Below, piece after piece: positions 37,607 through 49,946 of a stretch of 64,000 bases of DNA. How positions within the stretch are numbered: the stretch's first letter is position 1; the number at the start of each line of letters is the position of its first letter. Both the position numbers and the translations under genes were made by a program. This stretch comes from Hemicentrotus pulcherrimus (taxonomy: Eukaryota > Echinodermata > Echinoidea > Camarodonta > Strongylocentrotidae): the NCBI GenBank assembly GCA_003118195.1, contig BEXV01001750.1, positions 29,939 through 93,938 on the forward strand, in the 5' to 3' direction. The notes under the pieces are model-generated. The model was not told the DNA's origin. It made no database searches and worked only from the letters and a program-made list of their open reading frames with translations.

Positions 37607-40600
37607 AGTGGATATGGACTCTTATGAAATCAAATCAATTAGGTTCAAGTGTCTCAAAGGTGCAAACAAAAAAATATGATAATTTATTTCCTCTTCTTAT
37701 CTGTGAGACTAGAATGGAAACAAACATAAACAGTAGATCTACATCGACTTAAGATGTAGACAAATGGATCAGCATTTATTCATCAGAGCTTGAAAAGTTC
37801 ATCTCTCTCTGAATAGTTGGTATTATCACCACTATGTTTGTAAACCATTTTGTTGGTACACTAAACTCTATCTGTACTTATCCCTGTAAATAAGGCACTG
37901 ACAGCTACATAGTTGTGAGTTCATTGATAGGAGAGAAAGAGAGAAGAGAAAGAGAGAAAGTGCAGGAATGATTTTACGAACCCTGTTAAAAGTTAAATGT
38001 CAGTGTGATTATAATTATAATAGCATCAATTTCCACTGGATTTTACCCTATGCATTCTTATATTCAATCTCAAATGAGTTTAGATTCATCATTATGTGAA
38101 ATGATCAGGAATGGCACAACAATACGCTGCTTTTGGGTAATTTTACTCTGAAATTAAAATCAACATAATTTTTGTGTGATCCTTCAGTAAGAGAATTGTT
38201 TTGCAAAGAGTTAAATCAGTTCTTTGGAGTCTCAGAAACAGAGTGAACACCCTTCTGGCTCCCAACGTACTATAATGATGAACGAAGAAGAGTAGTATGC
38301 GGGTAGTCATAGCGATATCCACAGCAGGACAGTGTTACACCTGAACATTGTCAAACACCAAGGACAAAGCAGATCACATTACATAGACTCTACTCAAAGG
38401 ATCTCTATTCTTAGGCTTTCTGCTCCTCAGTGACAGGACAAAGGATTTGAATTATAAGAAGGGTAGGCCTTGGTAATGGCAAAAAAGGGGGCGGGGCAGA
38501 AAAGGGGGTGGGGTAGATATCAATGATGGTAGGCAAACCGACATGCATACACTTCCAGAGTAGTGGTGATGAGAAATGGATAGGGCTATCATATACATGG
38601 TGTATACTGCTTGCCTTTCCTACAAACACTTTAAAGGTAGAATGTTTGGTCTATATACACTCGACTCGGTACTGATAACAATGTAACCTGATATGGCATG
38701 TAATCAGTGACCAATAGCTCCTATCATACCATTGGGGTATCATCATCATCCTCCTCCTCCTTACATGATTAATAGGGAACTCACTACATACATAGGGTCT
38801 GTTTAGACCAGAGGAAATTAGTATGAAACTCATTCAAAGAAACATCATGAAAAAAAAATCATAGTGTAGCCAAAAGGGCGTACATGGTGGTTACATGATC
38901 AGAGTGTTATATTTTTTTTTAATGACGTTCAAAGAAACTATGCTTGAAGAGGTCAGTTGACGAGTCAGACGTCCAATCACAAGTGTGTGCTTACGATAAG
39001 CCCGCCCCATTATAATACATATTTTGTATGATACGATGTTCAGACAACAACGGGACCACTCATTAACTTTTTGTTTGAACGATGCTCATTTGTGCATCTC
39101 CCTACACAATGTTTCATCATACTCCTCACTATTACTTTTTTTACTCCAAATATAGTTACCGGTATATGGTTTACTTATAGCTTTACAATGAATTTGTGGT
39201 AGTCTGAAGGGAGTCCTGGGCTGGTATACATCACACAAAGTACCAGCTTGGGACCTAGCTATCATCGCTTCTTTATTCCCAGGTACATCAGCTATTCATG
39301 CTTAGATATTCTATTTCATCCTTCATCCTCAAGGGTTCATACATACTAAAATAGATGCTTCTCTCGGTTATTGTGAAAGACAATAAAGTAAACAAATCAT
39401 GGTGAACAAAAAAATCTCACTTTGTCTTAAAAGTTTTGTGAGAGCATATATTGGCAATACAGTGAATAGCAAATATGAGAATATGAATCCTTTATGAAGA
39501 AACTACATGTATCTCGCATGTCATAAAATCAGTTCCCATTTTTAAATTCAACACATAACCTGTTCTAATTCCTGTGTAATAGCCTCCAAAAAATATATAG
39601 CAATACTGTACAGAATTCACATCACATCACTTTGAAGATCTTAGGCATTATTTTTTTCTTCAAAAAGTTGAAGCATAAAAACCTGTTAAAGCAACTTCTT
39701 TCAAGCACTGTAACAACCTTATATATCAGCACCCCCAAATGAAGACATGAAGATGAATACATGACAGCTTTCTAGATCTGGATGATTTGATGGTGAATGT
39801 TTGGAACAATTCACTTGCATAGATAATGAGCATGATGGAGAAACGCACACCGAGAGAGGCTGGATTGATTCGTTAAGTTGACGTGTCATGTAGCCCAGGT
39901 GCCCTCATACATCTACCACGTGTATCTGCTTATTCTATTTCCACTGGAGGAACACACTTTTCCCTGGAGAGGATACATGGTAGATTACAATCTAAATGAC
40001 AGAGGTGAAACAGTTTTTTCCTTGCCGCACTTTTCATTTCTATCATAAGGAGTTTTGCGTCTGAGAAGACACGGGGACTTGTACAGAAACACATAATAGT
40101 TATATCAAGATGGAAACCATATTTTATATATATGGGTGAAGCAGTTCTTCCAAATAATCTTAATACATCTATTCAATAGAGTCAGGAGCATTATGTTCTT
40201 GTCACTGCTCATTCTACATTAGCGGACAAGCTTATTACTAATTCTTTGATTCATTTATTAAGTAAGCCAATCAGCTTCAAGAAAGTAATATTCGGCTCAT
40301 TAACCTCAAGAACTTGTAGAATGAAATGATAAAAAAATGACATGATGGGCATTTCAATTGTTGTGAAAAAAGGAGGAACAATAGAGAAATGAAAGAGATG
40401 TAATATCTATTTTAAAAAAAAGAAAGTTCAGGAGATATTGAATGTTTAAAATAAAATGCTATTAGTTTATTTTTTAAAATATTTGGATATATGGAGCTAA
40501 AGGTATCCTTTTCCGATCCATAAAAAGACTAAAATTGCATATTTCATGCCAAGAATATTTCCACGCATCAATCAAGGAAACTGCAAATTTTATGAAAATA

Positions 40601-40721
40601 CTCTGGCAACCACTACAAACATAAGCCCTGCCAAACATAGCTATGCATAGAGTGTGATAACAACTACGAAAAATGTACTATGACTCCGAATACATGAAGT
40701 GTTAGTAAACAATTGCATAAA

Positions 40722-40862
40722 ATAAAAAAAAATTTAATAATACATTTTTAAAAACATAATAATTAAAAATAAAAAAAAAAAAAAAAAAAAAAATATTTTA
40801 AAAAAAATGAAACAAAAAAAAAAGAATATAAAAAAATAAAAAAAAAAAATATTTTTTTTAAG
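40722..40862. repeat. A-rich low-complexity tract
   Basis: About 140 bases of nearly pure A with scattered T. Apparent Phe-rich frames on the minus strand are artefacts. Confidence 0.9.
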
Positions 40863-42316
40863 GCCATGGATGAGACAGGATTGAGAATGAGAGAGGACGT
40901 GGGTAAAAATAAAGTCCCAAATGGGCAAAAAATTGGTTTACTATTTTTAGCCACAAGACTGCACGAAAAATATTGTCAGCGTTTATGAATGTATACTGTT
41001 CTTTGCGAGTTGATAATTCTGCAACTATAACTATAAAAATATACACATGTATAATATTGGTAGATTCATCTCATTTTCTGAAAATGATCTATTACTTTTT
41101 TAATTTGAAAGAGGAAATCAATGCTTTTTATGATATCAAATCATGCCTTGGCAAAAATAGTTAAAAAATATGTCATGACATCACAACTTGCACATTTTGT
41201 ACTTCCTCATGTTACAAAGCTAATGATATTACATGAAAAGAACTTCCTTGTTTTCTTTTTCTTTCAGTGTAATGTCAAGCATTCATGTTTTTTAACAAAT
41301 TTCATGTTTATGAGGTACAATTGGTACACTGCAATTCAATTGCTAATTTCATGTACCAGTGCATACATGGGCTAACTATTGTAATAACAAATAACAACTA
41401 CTTTCTTTATTCTCCACCTTGTTTACTTTTCATTGATGAGTGTCTTTTTATTTTCTGTCATAATCCTATGCTACAAACATTTCATATTTCATTTTCCTTC
41501 AACATGCATGTCCAATGAGTTCAGGTAATAATTATACTGGTTACAGCAGGTTATGCACATAATCATGCTTTCACTTTTGTTGGATGGGTTCATAAATTTA
41601 AAAGGAAAAGATGCGATAACCGAAGCTGTTACATGTCTTTGACAACTCAAGGGTATTCACATTCAAACTTTGGGAAGTGAATCAGCATGGTTTTTGCTCT
41701 TTTTTGTTTCCTTTCAGATTAATTGGCAACATAAAATGAAATAGAAAGTATGATGAAGAGTAACGTTCCCCTTTCAACTTTCCTGATGAAAGGCATTGAA
41801 ACCATGATGGTTATAAAAACCATTAAATCAGTAATTAAAACACAACATGATAAAGAGGAAGAGATATAATTTTTTGTTCCTTTCTTGTAATGATGAAAGG
41901 CACTGAAACCTTGATAATGGCTACCATTAAATACACTATCAATAAATGTTTAAAGCAATTTTTCATCCACACCTATAATTACATTAATTCATCTCGTCTT
42001 GTGAAAAGGCATTACTCAAGTGAACAAAGACTGTTGGACAAGTGGTAAACCTCTAGGAGAGTTGTCACCCAATGGCATTTTCATTTAAAACGCATTTTCA
42101 AAGAATTTCACAGAAAACTTATTTTCAAGCTAAGAATTCAATGTCTTAAAAAGTGGATGGATGTGGTATATGGATATGGAGCATCTGTAGTTTTGTTATC
42201 ACTGATCTCTTTTTAATAATGATTATCAAAAAAAGAATACCACATCCATTACTAGTCAAGTGAAGGCCACTTTGCTGCCTTTTAATAGCATACATGATAA
42301 CATGCTTATTATACCC

Positions 42317-42782
42317 CCTGTCCACACACAACATTTTTCGTGCTTAGCTATACCGTTTCGCGATAGCGATACCGTTTCTCAATAGTTTTACGATGTAATA
42401 TGTAGGTGTGGACGCTGACTAACGATACGTTGTATAACGAAACTGGTCTAACGAAACGCATGTTTGGGCATCGTTTCGAACTGAAACTCGATAAAGAATC
42501 ACAAAAATGTTGTGTGTGGACGGAACTAGTCTAACTAGTGTAACTAACTGGGCGGGGCTTAACGTGACCTCGCGCGAAAGGAGACCTGACCTGTCATCTC
42601 AGCTTCTATTTCATGCCCGCAGGACATTTCGCTATAGAGTTTCAGGATTACTTTCTTCTGTTGGTGGACATCTGGAATTTAAATGATGATTAGTTAGACG
42701 ACGTTTCTTGTGTGTGGACACTCTGAAATTTATATGATGATTTTTTATAGAGTTTCGCAATAAATTGTTTTGTGTGTGGACA
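42317..42782. mobile_element. Foldback element with repeated TGTCCACACACAA ends
   Basis: The left end TGTCCACACACAACATTTTT pairs with three right-side copies: AAAAATGTTGTGTGTGGAC (to 42521), TTGTGTGTGGACA (to 42721) and TTTTGTGTGTGGACA (to 42782). The interior repeats CGATACCGTTTC/GAAACG words. There is no coding capacity and no clear target duplication. It may be one MITE with internal deletion/duplication, or a nest of related copies. Confidence 0.65.
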
Positions 42783-43817
42783 CGCTGATAGGCTCTACTG
42801 GTTCATAATCCAAAAGAGTGTTGCCCACCCACTTCGTTGACCCCTTAATTGTTCACTCATTCTATGTTGGTCAGTCTAGGATATAATTCTCATGTAAAAC
42901 AGATGGAATCATTAAAATACACTTCCTGTTTAAATGTTTCTGGACTACCCAAAAAGGGCTCCAAAGTATAATCTTATATTCTGTATGAGTTTAAAATAAT
43001 TGAATTGCTGTTAATATTCTTTTGAGGAAAATAATGGATGAGCTATTTTACTGTCAACACCATGTCAGATGTCATAATACTTCAGCAACACAGAACATTT
43101 CACATTGTATGGTCAGACAAATCGATAATCAGTTTCAATTTTAAACTTTGGGAACACATGTAGATTCATGGTTCATCATCACAGTCACATCATAAAGTCC
43201 TGGTGGGTTCTGTTTAAACTATCCGCCCTTACATCAACCAGGATGTACAAAAAAATTGACAGATCAGATAAAAGGAAGTACATATTCTATTTCTAAACTC
43301 ATTCTACATGTACCTGCAATAGATTTAATATTGACAATCACCAGTGCAGGTTTATGTATCTTGATCTAGAAGTACACAACTGAGTTCTTAATACTGACAA
43401 CAGTTAAGAAACACTGAGTTTATAAATGTTTTGAAGCGGATCCAATCAAAAATTAAAAACTAAAGATGTTATCAAAATTTCTGGTTATGTATATTGAAAG
43501 GCTAGGTAAAGAGAAATTGAAGGAATTCCAAATATTGAGAGACATTCAAAGAATATTAAATTTAATTGAAATTGCCTATTATGTAAATACTTGACTATAC
43601 TTGGGGTATTCCCACATGTTTGAAACAATGACAGAAAAAAATGCACGGAATCTCTATAATTACTTCCTTCAAAATTTCAAATGTACTCAAATTTTTGAGT
43701 ACACTAAAACTAAATTAATCCATCTTGTGAAAAGGGATCAATACTTATTATCCTTTTCAAGTTTTTCTATGAAAAGAGAAGGTGAAAGAAATAGCAAACC
43801 CATACAGTACATGTATG

Positions 43818-44490
43818 ATTAAGAGATGTTAGGTTTAAAAATGAGTTTCATATCATTTTCCTTTTAATATCCTGATAAGTTTCATATCATTTCCATTTGT
43901 ATATCCGGATTAGTTTCATATTATTTAATTCTAAGAATATCCCAAATGAGATATTCCCTTCAGTTTACATGTATCCTCTTTATGTATGAGTTTATAGAAA
44001 TTTTGGTACAATGCTATCAGAGTAATACTACTCGATTCCAAATAGAAACACACATATAATTGATTAAGAGGTGTTAGCTTTGAAAATGAGTTTCATATCA
44101 TTTTCCTTTTAATATCCAGTTAAGTTTCATATCATTTCCCTTTTAATATCCTGATAAGTTTCATATTATTCAGTTCTAAGAATATCCTAATTCAGTTTAC
44201 ATGTATCCTCTTTATGTACAAGTTTATAGAAACGTTTGTACAATGCTGTCAAAATAATATTATTTAATTCCAATTAGAAATACACATACAAATGTATGAT
44301 TGATTAAGAGGTGTTAGCTTTGAAAATGAGTTTCATATCATTTTCCTTTTAATATTCTGATAAATTTCATATTATTCAAGAATATCCTATTCCCTTTAGT
44401 TTACATGTATGCTTTCTATGTACAAATTTACAGAAACTTTTACAGAAATATTACTTGATTCCAAATGAAAATTTGCGAACCTATGCTAAG
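43818..44490. repeat. Tandem array, ~240-bp unit, about 2.7 copies
   Basis: Each unit begins near GATTAAGAGGTGTTAGCTTT, then has GAGTTTCATATCATTTTCC, TTTCATATTATT, AATATCC, CAGTTTACATGTATCCTC and ends near GATTCCAAATAGAAACAC. Unit starts are about 43818, 44063 and 44302; the third is shortened. Inside each unit, TTTCATATCATTTCC itself repeats two or three times at shorter spacing. Confidence 0.82.
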
Positions 44491-45107
44491 CATTTTAATA
44501 GGCATAAAGCTATCTTCAACAATAGGAACATGCAATGCTTCTCCAAGTGATGATGTTGGTTATGGATGACATGAAGACTTCCTTTCTGGTAACCTGATTC
44601 TGAGCCCATCACTTTTCAAAGTACTGACATTAAGCTCTGAACTAAGAATTGAAATGTATAAACCAACATCATAGCAAAAGGCATAAAACGAGGCTGCACA
44701 GGTTGCTATTAAGTCCCCAAGTCTAAACGAGAACTAAAACTTCTAAACCCAAGTCCAATTTGAGACTGACATCGACAGTCATTATACCTTTTGGTTCCAA
44801 AATGGTAACAAATAAAGACCAAACCCTTAACATGCTGGAACCGCAAAGATCTCCCAAGTCAGGTAATGCCCAGAGTCTGTGACCAAATCCTCAAGAATAG
44901 TGTTCCACCATACACTCAATATGAACTCCCAAACACTTGTTATATAGAGGATACTTACTGCATCCTCCTTTACTATCCTACCTTAAACCAACAAATGCTG
45001 GACCATCAAGGAATTCAAAATCAGATCCTTAGGGTACTACCAAAAGTTAGGACAGAGTCCTCAATAACTGTGTTCCTGGGAGACTTCCCATAATGGAGAA
45101 TACTTAC

Positions 45108-45276
45108 TGTGTTATCCTGCATTATCCTCCCTACAACTCGGTAGGTGTTGTTCTGTTGGTGTTGGTAGATTTGAACTCTAGCTACTCCTTGGATGCCTTC
45201 AGCAGGCAGCCATTTCCTCGCTTCATTATCGTAGATCATCACCGCCGCATGCGATGAACACACTGGTCTCTCCATG
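45108..45276 (-). CDS. ena: Ena/VASP exon: EVH1 domain, N-terminal half, with candidate start
   Basis: A 169-base exon (1 + 56 codons) with acceptor TTTCTTTGGCAG, one base, then ATG at 45275, and donor ACA|GTAAGT. It encodes MERPVCSSHAAVMIYDNEAR and KWLPAEG, then RVQIYQHQQNNTYRVVGRIM. This is the first half of an EVH1 domain. Tyr15 and Trp22, counted from this Met, correspond to the polyproline-binding Tyr16 and Trp23 of Mena. The ATG two bases after the splice acceptor (ATGG context) fits a protein starting here from a non-coding upstream exon. The single base before ATG would also complete a codon from a phase-2 coding exon upstream, giving an N-terminal extension. Confidence 0.96.
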
Positions 45277-45393
45277 CTGCCAAAGAAAAACAAGAAAAAG
45301 AGTTAAAAGAAAAGCATTGTCATGTGACTAATGGATTTTAAACATCATACAATGTTACACAATACGTAAATTTACTCCAGAGGCATTATGAGA

Positions 45394-45513
45394 GTCCCCG
45401 TCTTACAAAGAGTTGCGATTGATCCAAATCAATCGCAAGTTTGCAGTCTCCTATCTCTTGTGTATCAATCACAAATAAGTTTTGATTAATATCAACTAGT
45501 TGTAAGACAGGGT
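45394..45513. mobile_element. Short MITE with CCYYGTCTTACAA ends
   Basis: CCCCGTCTTACAA at the left and TTGTAAGACAGGG at the right are inverted. The inside has GTTGCGATTGATCC and a short palindrome AATCAATCGCAA. About 120 bases, no coding capacity. It sits 120 bases upstream of the first EVH1 exon in transcript terms. Confidence 0.6.
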
Positions 45514-47915
45514 TCTTACATTTTGCTGTTGTTGTAAACCACTATACATGTATATTCAAGAGAATAAACCAAACTTTATATAAACCATTGCAGCAGTATT
45601 TCCATATCATATCAGCATTTTCGAACCTGACACAGCTTCCATCTACTGGAGCATAAACTTTCACACATATGAATTTTTGGCGTTAATCATCATGGACTTT
45701 TATATAAAATATCCTTTCATCGATGATTTTTTTTTGTTGTTGTAGTACACCATCTCTAGCCTGAATCCACCTCTTATTGCATGCATCCTACACCAACAAA
45801 CCAGAGTGTCTGAGAGTCTTGCAGGAATGATCTGAAAAAATAACAATTAATTAAATCATTGGATAGATGAAGTGTTTATTCCAGAGGATAAAAATCACCA
45901 ATTATTGTCTCAGAATCAGAGAGGTGTTAAATCAATGTAAAATTATGAGTTAAAGGGATCCAGTAACTTTGTCTCAGATTCTGAAACAAAATCCTGGATT
46001 TAGCTCATGCTGCAATCATAATTATGAACCTTTAGGTCAGTCAGGGACCCCATGACTTTTAAAAGCCAAATCGACTGTCTGATTATCAAGATATTTATGA
46101 ATGAAATTACAGATTTGACAAACAGTTTTCAAAACACTACAGTCTATTGGGGAAAACGAGTATGGTAAAACCTGTCACTCAAAGATACTTTTTTGAGACA
46201 CTTCTTAACAGACAGACACTGAGTAACAGTAGGGCCGTGCATCTCGGATTTAACATTGTTAAACGATGCCTTTAATGGTCTTCTGGATCTAAACAGACAA
46301 TATTTTCATTACCCAAGAAAGGAACAAACTGTGTTTACCAGATTGAACGATCATTTCCTCTGCATGATCCTCTGCGTATACTGGATTTTCTTATGCTTGC
46401 AAATGACATGGTGAAAATGCAACAAATGTTCTCATACTGTTCACAAGAAAGTAAAAATAACCAAAATTCCCCTTTTCAGAGCCAGTTCCATACATCCATA
46501 TTGCGGTATTCCATAATAAATATATCCATGGTGAACATAGTATCATCCATATTAATGAAATAGTACTGCAAGTTCTAAAATTAGTAATCCATCTAGGTTA
46601 TGGCTAATGAAAGCAAAATCTTTCATGCAAATCCACTTGCAAATTGTAGATGAATTTATTGACAAGTCACTTGTTACAAGGAAATATGGCGACACCAAGC
46701 ATTTCTACCAACTATGGACTGTATGCTACACATAAATAAGATGATTCCAACCAATCCAGGTAATATATATATATCTCATTTCAGGAAGGGTATATCATTG
46801 CTACATGGAGGAGTTCTACTTTTACAGTGATCACTGTAACCCAAAACCGGAAAACAAGAAAGTCTACATCCTGGAATCACAAACAAAACGTTCCTGATGA
46901 AGTATTTTACTTTGATAAACTTTGGATGAAGGCATGCAGTGATATGGTAAACAGCAGGAATCATGTTTTAATGTTTTTCTTTGACCCACTTAATCCCACT
47001 TATATATTACTGCATGAAAATAAAAATAATAACATGACTATTAAAAATATGAAAAATATTATCATATTTATGGTGTTGTTTTATGTTTGACTTTGAAATC
47101 ACTTATTTCTTTGAAATGTTCTTATGCCTTTTTGTCTGGACTTTATTACATTTAACTGACCATAGCAATGTTCCATTACCTATTTTCAAAAACTCTGAAC
47201 AGACAGGAATTTTTAACATTGTTCTTTTGTCTAATACAGAATTGTATGTAAATGTATATGCAACTTGGTGACTATAAACAAGGCCATCACAATATTCATA
47301 AGACACTGTATGTACAAGATATGTTTACTTCCTTGAAACAGAATTGTACGAGCACATACAGTTCACTTCTTCACATTTTTGCTGGCATGAATTCGTCTAA
47401 CTTCATCTCAGAACTGAATTTGGGAGAAATGCCTGTTATATAACTGTCCCTTCACTCGGTGTGAATGAGAGAGACTAAGAGGGTGAGTGCATAAGTGCTG
47501 GTATAACCTTATCATAGAAGGTATAAAGCTGGGCATGTGTTAAGATGATCATCATTTCCCTTTACATTATAATGCTAACATATAATGTATTAACTACCAA
47601 GTATTATCATATGAAAAATGATGGTGTGAGCTAGTGCTGTAAGTCAGACGCTATGTTCATGTTCGGTTCGGTTCGGCAGAGTTCGGCAATTTTTCACCCG
47701 AACTTGATTCGATTCGGGGTTTGGTAATATAATAGCAAGCATCGTTATAGCCACTGCTGTTGGCACTGGGCAGAGCGGCCAGCGGGCCGGCCCTGACCAG
47801 CGCGGAGGACTTCTGCCCACTCCTGATGAAAAACAGTGCTTCCGATCAGCAAAAATTTCACATTAAAAAACTACTCTAAATGTCATTATTTGTGAAGAAA
47901 AGTACTACTTACATT

Positions 47916-48409
47916 TAGTGCTGTAACATCACGGATATCTCCAATTCCGTTTAATCGCCAGTCAAAACCGGATGGTTTTCGGTTAAACGATTTAAAAAAA
48001 AAAAAAAAAAANNNNNNNNNNNNNNNNNNNNNNNNNNNNNNNNNNNNNNNNNNNNNNNNNNNNNNNNNNNNNNNNNNNNNNNNNNNNNNNNNNNNNNNNN
48101 NNNNNNNNNNNNNNNNNNNNNNNNNNNNNNNNNNNNNNNNNNNNNNNNNNNNNNNNNNNNNNNNNNNNNNNNNNNNNNNNNNNNNNNNNNNNNNNNNNNN
48201 NNNNNNNNNNNNNNNNNNNNNNNNNNNNNNNNNNNNNNNNNNNNNNNNNNNNNNNNNNNNNNNNNNNNNNNNNNNNNNNNNNNNNNNNNNNNNNNNNNNN
48301 NNNNNNNNNNNNNNNNNNNNNNNNNNNNNNNNNNAAACCATCCAATTGAAAACGGAATCCGCCATGGGCGGTCAGATACCGGACGGTTAAACGTTTGACT
48401 ACAGCACTA
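47916..48409. mobile_element. Inner hAT element inserted in the outer one
   Basis: TAGTGCTGTAACATCACGG at the left and GACTACAGCACTA at the right are flanked by the perfect 8-bp duplication CTTACATT at 47908-47915 and 48410-48417. Sub-terminal CGGTTAAACG words occur in both arms. The centre is unresolved (N at 48012-48334), so coding content cannot be judged, but at 494 bases as assembled it is too short for a transposase. Confidence 0.88.
48012..48334. other. Assembly gap (323 N) inside the inner hAT element
   Basis: A run of N preceded by an A homopolymer. It probably marks a repeat that could not be assembled. Confidence 0.99.
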
Positions 48410-49554
48410 CTTACATTCGTATTTCCGTCTTGAATCGTATTTCATTTTCAATTTTAAAAGAATTATGTTTTCAATTTGTCAATAAATTATATTTTTAAAA
48501 GATTTTCTGAGACGATTGTTGCCTACATGTAATGTTATCACGAAAGTTGCCATCTTGAATCAGGCTCGTCGATTACTGTTTTTTATAAGTGTTTATTTTC
48601 AATAGGAAAAATACAAAATCCCTATTTTTCCTGAATAAATAAATTGCATACTATAATAAATAATTATTTCATTATTTATGTTGTTAAATTTGTCCGATAT
48701 TGTTATAATTAACATATTTTTTTTGTTGATGAATTGGTTTGAACTGAACTTGTTTTGATCAGCGCCTAGATCACACACATATATTCTTGTTTATGGCTTA
48801 CGATCGCGACGTAGCAGAGGTCAGGATTTGGGATTTAAATGGCACCAGTAAAGTTGCGCCCAACACTGGATAGGAATAAAATCACAAAATGGGAAAAAAG
48901 TCAACATAAAATGAGCAGTCATGACATGAAAATCAGGTAAAAAATGACAAGTTTATTAGCTTGCAAAAATGTTGTTTGTTTTTTCCTACCGAACATCCGA
49001 ACCAGGCCTTTGTGTTCGGTTCGGTTCGGTTTGGTTCGGAAGTGCCATGTTCGGCGAACTTCCATTCAGTTCGGCGGTTCGGCGACAGCACTAGTGTGAG
49101 CATACATAAGACAAAGAGACTAAGAAAACTGTCCATTGCCTTTAGACCGAAATAAATTATGCTATTAAATACGTTCATCATAAATAACACACTTTAAGCA
49201 GTTAAAACATTATGTCTATGCAGCCAATTTGGCTATGATGATATCATGTATAATACAATGTAATCTGGATTCAAAATATGCATCATGACTAGTAAATCGC
49301 ACAAATAGAACCATGCAAACGTAGTTTAGCATTCATATTTGATGTACCAGTACACAAAATTCTCAGTTTGTAATGTAATTTTTGCTGATTCCCGAATATT
49401 CCTGTAGGTCATGAATAAATATGGTAATGTCCAATGAAAGATGACCTAAATCAAATGTCTCACTTACAATCCCCAATTAGAGGAGATATGAAAGAATGAT
49501 TCATCATCTTCATCTGATTTCAATCGTCACATTGACTCAGGAGAGAAAGCTAGC

Positions 49555-49946
49555 ACACCTTGAAACAGGGTAAACAAAGAGAAATAGTCTCTACAACTAG
49601 ACCCTGAGATACTTGCACACCTTGAAACAGGGTAAACAAAGAAAAAATAGTCTCTTCAACTAGACCCTGAGGTACTTGCCCACCTTGAAACAGGGTATAA
49701 ACAAAAAAAGATAGTCCATAGAAATAGAACCTGAGATAAAACAAGGTAAACAGAGGCAGATATTATCTAGAACCAAAGCAATGTTACAAACTAGACCCTG
49801 AGATACTTGCCCACCTTGAAACAAAGTAAACGAATGTAAACAGTCTCTGGAACTAAACCCTAAGACTTGGAATAGAACCTGTGCACACCTTCAAACAACA
49901 AAAACAAAGAGATATAGTCTTTTGATATAGACCCTGAGATTCAGGG
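49555..49946. repeat. Minisatellite, ~62-bp unit, about six degenerate copies
   Basis: Each unit contains CACCTTGAAACAGGGTAAAC, AAAGA, ATAGTCT, ACTAGACCCTGAGATACTTG. The first two copies are nearly identical; later ones decay. Unit starts are roughly 49555, 49617, 49679, 49741, 49810 and 49884. Confidence 0.85.

Larger units (their letters stand above)
47632..49093. mobile_element. Outer hAT non-autonomous element with 8-bp duplication
   Basis: The ends TAGTGCTGT and ACAGCACTA are flanked by a perfect 8-bp direct duplication, GTGTGAGC, at 47624-47631 and 49094-49101. That pair of features is diagnostic for hAT transposons. Sub-terminal GGTTCGGTTCGG repeats occur near both ends in inverted orientation (TTCGGCGGTTCGG at the right). 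No transposase frame is visible, though part of the interior is an N gap and a second insertion. Confidence 0.88.

Noticed and set aside
40734..40954. Phe-rich minus-strand frames
   Set aside because: They are translations of the poly-A tract.
48933..49190. Minus-strand frame of 85 codons with EPNRTEPNT repeats
   Set aside because: It is the CGGTT sub-terminal repeat of the outer hAT element read as protein.
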